Assembly (NCBI GenBank): GCA_023389895.1
Contig: JAEWDX010000301.1
Coordinates: forward strand, 1-7,196
Source of the DNA: Bacillota bacterium
GTDB lineage: Bacteria > Bacillota > Bacilli > Bacillales > Cytobacillaceae
Length of the DNA: 7,196 bases
Direction of reading: 5' to 3'
Position numbers and translations under genes: made by a program. This document shows, one piece after another, positions 5,857-7,196 of the stretch. A model generated the notes under the pieces. That model did not search any database, was not told where the DNA came from, and was given only the letters and a program-made list of their open reading frames with translations. The stretch's first letter is position 1. Each line of letters starts with the position of its first letter.

Positions 5857-5927
5857 CACACATAGTCAGGTCATTTACGGTAACCCGGTAGAAACTTGCA
5901 GGCCATATTCCTGCGATTATATGAGTG
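5857..5927 (-). promoter_or_regulatory. Guanine-sensing purine riboswitch aptamer
   Basis: The minus-strand RNA carries the full purine-riboswitch core: P1 CACTCATA paired with TATGTGTG (one U-U mismatch), ATAATCG, a P2 hairpin GCAGG/CCTGC with loop AATATGG, the junction GTTTCTACC, and a P3 hairpin with loop CCGTAAA. The base that selects ligand is the C in GACTATG (plus-strand 5865, equivalent to C74 of B. subtilis xpt), so guanine rather than adenine is expected. Guanine or hypoxanthine stabilises P1 and lets the terminator form. Without ligand, GTGTGAGCAATGA (5849-5861) pairs with the first terminator arm and transcription proceeds into xpt. Confidence 0.97.
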
Positions 5928-5964
5928 AAATGTTATTTGATTTTCATTATTTTATAATAAAAGT

Positions 5965-5992
5965 ATTATACCACCACTTGTTTTATTTTCAA
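5965..5992 (-). promoter_or_regulatory. Sigma-A promoter of the xpt-pbuX operon
   Basis: On the minus strand TTGAAA (5987-5992) and TATAAT (5965-5970) are 16 bases apart, with TGG directly before the -10 forming an extended -10. Transcription should start near 5958, some 30 bases before the aptamer, leaving a leader of roughly 255 bases. Confidence 0.85.
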
Positions 5993-6047
5993 CTTGATTC
6001 TTTATTACAAATTATCAATCAATTTGACTTGTCAAGTGGGAAAGTTA

Positions 6048-6067
6048 TTTTCACATTTTATTCACAA
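6048..6067. promoter_or_regulatory. Paired TTCACA motifs (ResD-like), 11 bases apart
   Basis: TTCACA occurs at 6050-6055 and 6061-6066, one DNA helical turn apart, in the inverse orientation of the TGTGAA motifs further downstream. The second reads TTGTGAAT on the minus strand, close to the reported ResD-binding motif of Bacillus. It lies between xpt and the oxidase operon. Confidence 0.4.
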
Positions 6068-6082
6068 TTAGCAAAGGATTCT

Positions 6083-6098
6083 TGTGATATACATCACC
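6083..6098. promoter_or_regulatory. Fnr/Crp-type palindrome
   Basis: TGTGA-TATACA-TCACC matches the TGTGA-N6-TCACA pattern bound by Crp/Fnr-family regulators (nine of ten half-site bases). In Bacillus, Fnr acts under oxygen limitation. The site is about 115 bases upstream of the likely oxidase transcription start, farther than a usual class II activator site, so its role is uncertain. Confidence 0.45.
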
Positions 6099-6120
6099 GA
6101 AACATCAACTTTACACTGTG

Positions 6121-6158
6121 TGTGAAGTAAAAACAAAAAATGTGAACAATTTGTGAAT
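6121..6158 (+). promoter_or_regulatory. Phased TGTGAA array upstream of the oxidase operon (ResD-like)
   Basis: TGTGAA occurs at 6121-6126, 6141-6146 and 6152-6157; the spacings of 20 and 11 bases put all three on nearly the same face of the DNA. The last reads TTTGTGAAT, matching the motif described for the response regulator ResD, which activates respiratory genes in Bacillus. They end about 35 bases before the proposed -10, a normal place for an activator. Confidence 0.5.
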
Positions 6159-6193
6159 TTAATAAAACAGCTAGATTCTTCTAAATTGTCTTG

Positions 6194-6199
6194 TATTAT
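6194..6199 (+). promoter_or_regulatory. Candidate -10 element of the ba3 oxidase operon
   Basis: TATTAT at 6194-6199 lies 52 bases before the first gene of the operon. The -35 region (around 6171-6177) does not resemble TTGACA, as expected for a promoter that needs an activator. TGTAAT at 6205-6210 is an alternative. Confidence 0.35.
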
Positions 6200-6250
6200 G
6201 AAATTGTAATCATCTATTTTCTCTAAATATTCGAAGGGGGGGAAGAGAAA

Positions 6251-6400
6251 ATGGCAAACCTAGAACTCAATCGAAAAACAGAAACAGAAATTGAAGATAG
6301 TTCTTCTTTAAAAGGTACGTTAACTTCCGTTCTTATACTTGGTGTCATTATCATCGTAACGTGGGCTGGCGTATACTCAATATTTTTAGATCGTTCTTAA
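6251..6400 (+). CDS. Cytochrome c oxidase subunit IIa (ba3 type)
   Basis: This 49-residue protein has a polar, acidic N-terminus (residues 1-20, ending IEDSSSL) and a single membrane helix (about 22-46, TLTSVLILGVIIIVTWAGVY), closing with FLDRS. Size, single helix and position directly before subunit II match the small subunit IIa of ba3-type oxidases; in Thermus thermophilus the equivalent helix stands in for the second helix missing from subunit II. An AAGGGGGGGAAGAG ribosome binding site precedes the ATG at 8 bases. The subunit II gene starts 22 bases after the stop. It is easily missed because of its length. The assignment depends on context as much as on sequence. Confidence 0.85.
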   Translation: MANLELNRKTETEIEDSSSLKGTLTSVLILGVIIIVTWAGVYSIFLDRS

Positions 6401-6422
6401 TTAAGAGAAAGGGGAAAAAGCC

Positions 6423-6899
6423 ATGCATATGCATAAGTTTGAAAAAATCTGGCTTGTCTTCGGAATAGGATCGCTCTTAGTATTCCTTACTGTTCTTGGT
6501 GTTAGCGCTTTCTATCTTGGAAACCAGCCACCTAGCTGTTTAGCGACAATTGATCCTGAAAAGGTTGACACACAAGCTCCTTTTAATGAGCCAGGACTAA
6601 AAAAAGTTGAGGGTAAGGATTGGGATTATGAATTAGTGTTTGTTGCATCTGCTTTCAATTACAATCCTGGAGAAGTTCAAGTTCCACTTGGAGCGAAAGT
6701 GAAAGTAATTGCGACAACAAAGGATGTTATCCACGGCTTTGAAGTTGCTGGAACAAACGTAAATATGATGCTTGAACCTGGTTATATAAGTGAACTTGAA
6801 TATACATTTAATAAGCCAGGTGAATTTTTAGTTCTTTGTAATGAATATTGTGGAATTGGTCACCATATGATGAGTTCGAAAATCGAGGTGGTTGAATAA
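6423..6899 (+). CDS. cbaB: Cytochrome c oxidase subunit II, CuA-binding (ba3 type)
   Basis: The 158-residue product has one N-terminal membrane helix (about 9-31) and an external cupredoxin domain. All CuA ligands are visible: His104 (VIHGFEV), Cys139, Glu141 (backbone), Cys143, His147 and Met150 in LCNEYCGIGHHMM. The short single-helix form is typical of ba3 (B-family) oxidases, whereas aa3 enzymes have a longer two-helix subunit. It takes electrons from cytochrome c and passes them to heme b in subunit I. The ATG at 6423 follows AGGGG at 8 bases; an in-frame ATG two codons on is also possible, and these four codons form a perfect palindrome (ATGCATATGCAT). The stop shares one base with the start of the subunit I gene (TAATG), so the two are translationally coupled. 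Confidence 0.94.
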   Translation: MHMHKFEKIWLVFGIGSLLVFLTVLGVSAFYLGNQPPSCLATIDPEKVDTQAPFNEPGLKKVEGKDWDYELVFVASAFNYNPGEVQVPLGAKVKVIATTKDVIHGFEVAGTNVNMMLEPGYISELEYTFNKPGEFLVLCNEYCGIGHHMMSSKIEVVE

Positions 6900-7196
6900 T
6901 GTTAAGTGAAAAAATAAAAGTTGACCGCCGTGATGCAAAATTATCAATGGCCCATCTGTATGTAGCTTTTGTTTCATTAGCTATTGGCGGACTTGCAGGC
7001 TTACTTCAAGTTTTAGTTCGCTCTGGAAAATTCACATTACCTGCTGGAATCGGATATTACCAAATTCTAACGGTTCACGGTGTTGTTTTAGGACTCGTAC
7101 TTACTACTTTCTTTATTATTGGTTTTATGATGGCATCAGTTAGTAAAACAGCTGGTACGTTTACAAATCGCCAACGAACAATCGCATGGTTAGGTT
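6899..7196 (+). CDS. cbaA: Cytochrome c oxidase subunit I (ba3 type), 5' part
   Basis: Ninety-nine codons are present before the right edge cuts the gene; a full subunit I is over 500 residues. After a charged start (MLSEKIKVDRRDAKLSMAH) the first membrane helix covers about residues 19-40, and a second begins with the conserved LTVHGVVLGLVLTTFFIIGF. His60 in TVHG is the expected axial ligand of the low-spin heme. This heme-copper subunit reduces oxygen to water and pumps protons. The start overlaps the subunit II stop (TAATG), with GAGGTGG seven to eight bases upstream. The short N-terminus and the sequence around TVHG fit the ba3 class rather than aa3 or bo3. The CuB and heme a3 histidines are outside the window. 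Confidence 0.93.
   Translation, partial: MLSEKIKVDRRDAKLSMAHLYVAFVSLAIGGLAGLLQVLVRSGKFTLPAGIGYYQILTVHGVVLGLVLTTFFIIGFMMASVSKTAGTFTNRQRTIAWLG

Noticed and set aside
6083..6096. Catabolite-response (cre) element
   Set aside because: It lacks the central CG of the CcpA site consensus; the TGTGA-N6-TCAC symmetry fits Fnr/Crp better.
5852..6130. A 92-codon plus-strand open frame
   Set aside because: It runs antisense through the guanine riboswitch and xpt promoter and then through the oxidase control region. It has no ribosome binding site and no family resemblance; cysteine- and histidine-rich composition comes from the structured RNA complement.
6236..6242. Seven-base G tract before the subunit IIa gene as a phase-variation switch
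   Set aside because: It serves as part of the ribosome binding site and is short; nothing indicates length variation.

Overview
The window looks like chromosomal DNA of a low-GC, motile, aerobic Bacillus-like bacterium (family Bacillaceae). The evidence is the AT-rich codon use, strong AGGAGG-type ribosome binding sites, a guanine riboswitch upstream of xpt-pbuX, the BpsA/BpsB alkylpyrone pair, an orphan CheX and a ba3-type cytochrome oxidase operon. In Bacillus subtilis the bpsB(ypbQ)-bpsA pair lies beside pbuX-xpt. Here the same neighbours are pulled apart by about 2.4 kb of accessory sequence.

Layout. Positions 1-1362 (minus): the 5' part of bpsB and complete bpsA, a lipid-like alkylpyrone pathway. 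Positions 1363-1519: divergent intergenic region with a perfect palindrome. Positions 1520-2006 (plus): cheX with its own terminator. Positions 2005-2242 (minus): a 50-residue double-CxxC zinc-ribbon-like protein with a good sigma-A promoter over a palindrome. Positions 2261-2864 (minus): decayed DNA, namely a 57-nt relic of a second pbuX 3' end and a TetR-type regulator that has lost the first half of its DNA-binding domain. Positions 2964-3549 (plus): an acidic 176-residue protein of a DUF6985/DUF2004-like, possibly immunity-type, family, with a possible 8-codon leader ORF. Positions 3550-3802: no gene, only hairpins and a terminator. Positions 3803-5992 (minus): the xpt-pbuX purine salvage operon with overlapping stop/start codons, a complete guanine riboswitch, its antiterminator and terminator, and a consensus promoter. 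Positions 6000-6250: a control region with an Fnr/Crp-type palindrome and helically phased TGTGAA motifs resembling ResD sites. Positions 6251-7196 (plus): a ba3-type cytochrome c oxidase operon in the order subunit IIa, subunit II (CuA), subunit I (cut by the window edge).

How the genes work together. Xpt converts xanthine to XMP and PbuX imports xanthine; both are switched off when guanine binds the leader. The oxidase genes probably form one transcript controlled by oxygen or redox state. The segment between cheX and pbuX is best read as a small scar of gene gain and loss at the 3' end of pbuX.

I do not see a clearly new biological system. The most informative unlisted signals are the pbuX tail relic with coding-type divergence, the truncated TetR with membrane-like C-terminus, the near-repeat logic of the riboswitch, and the phased TGTGAA array. 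No tRNA, rRNA, CRISPR array or recognisable transposase is present.
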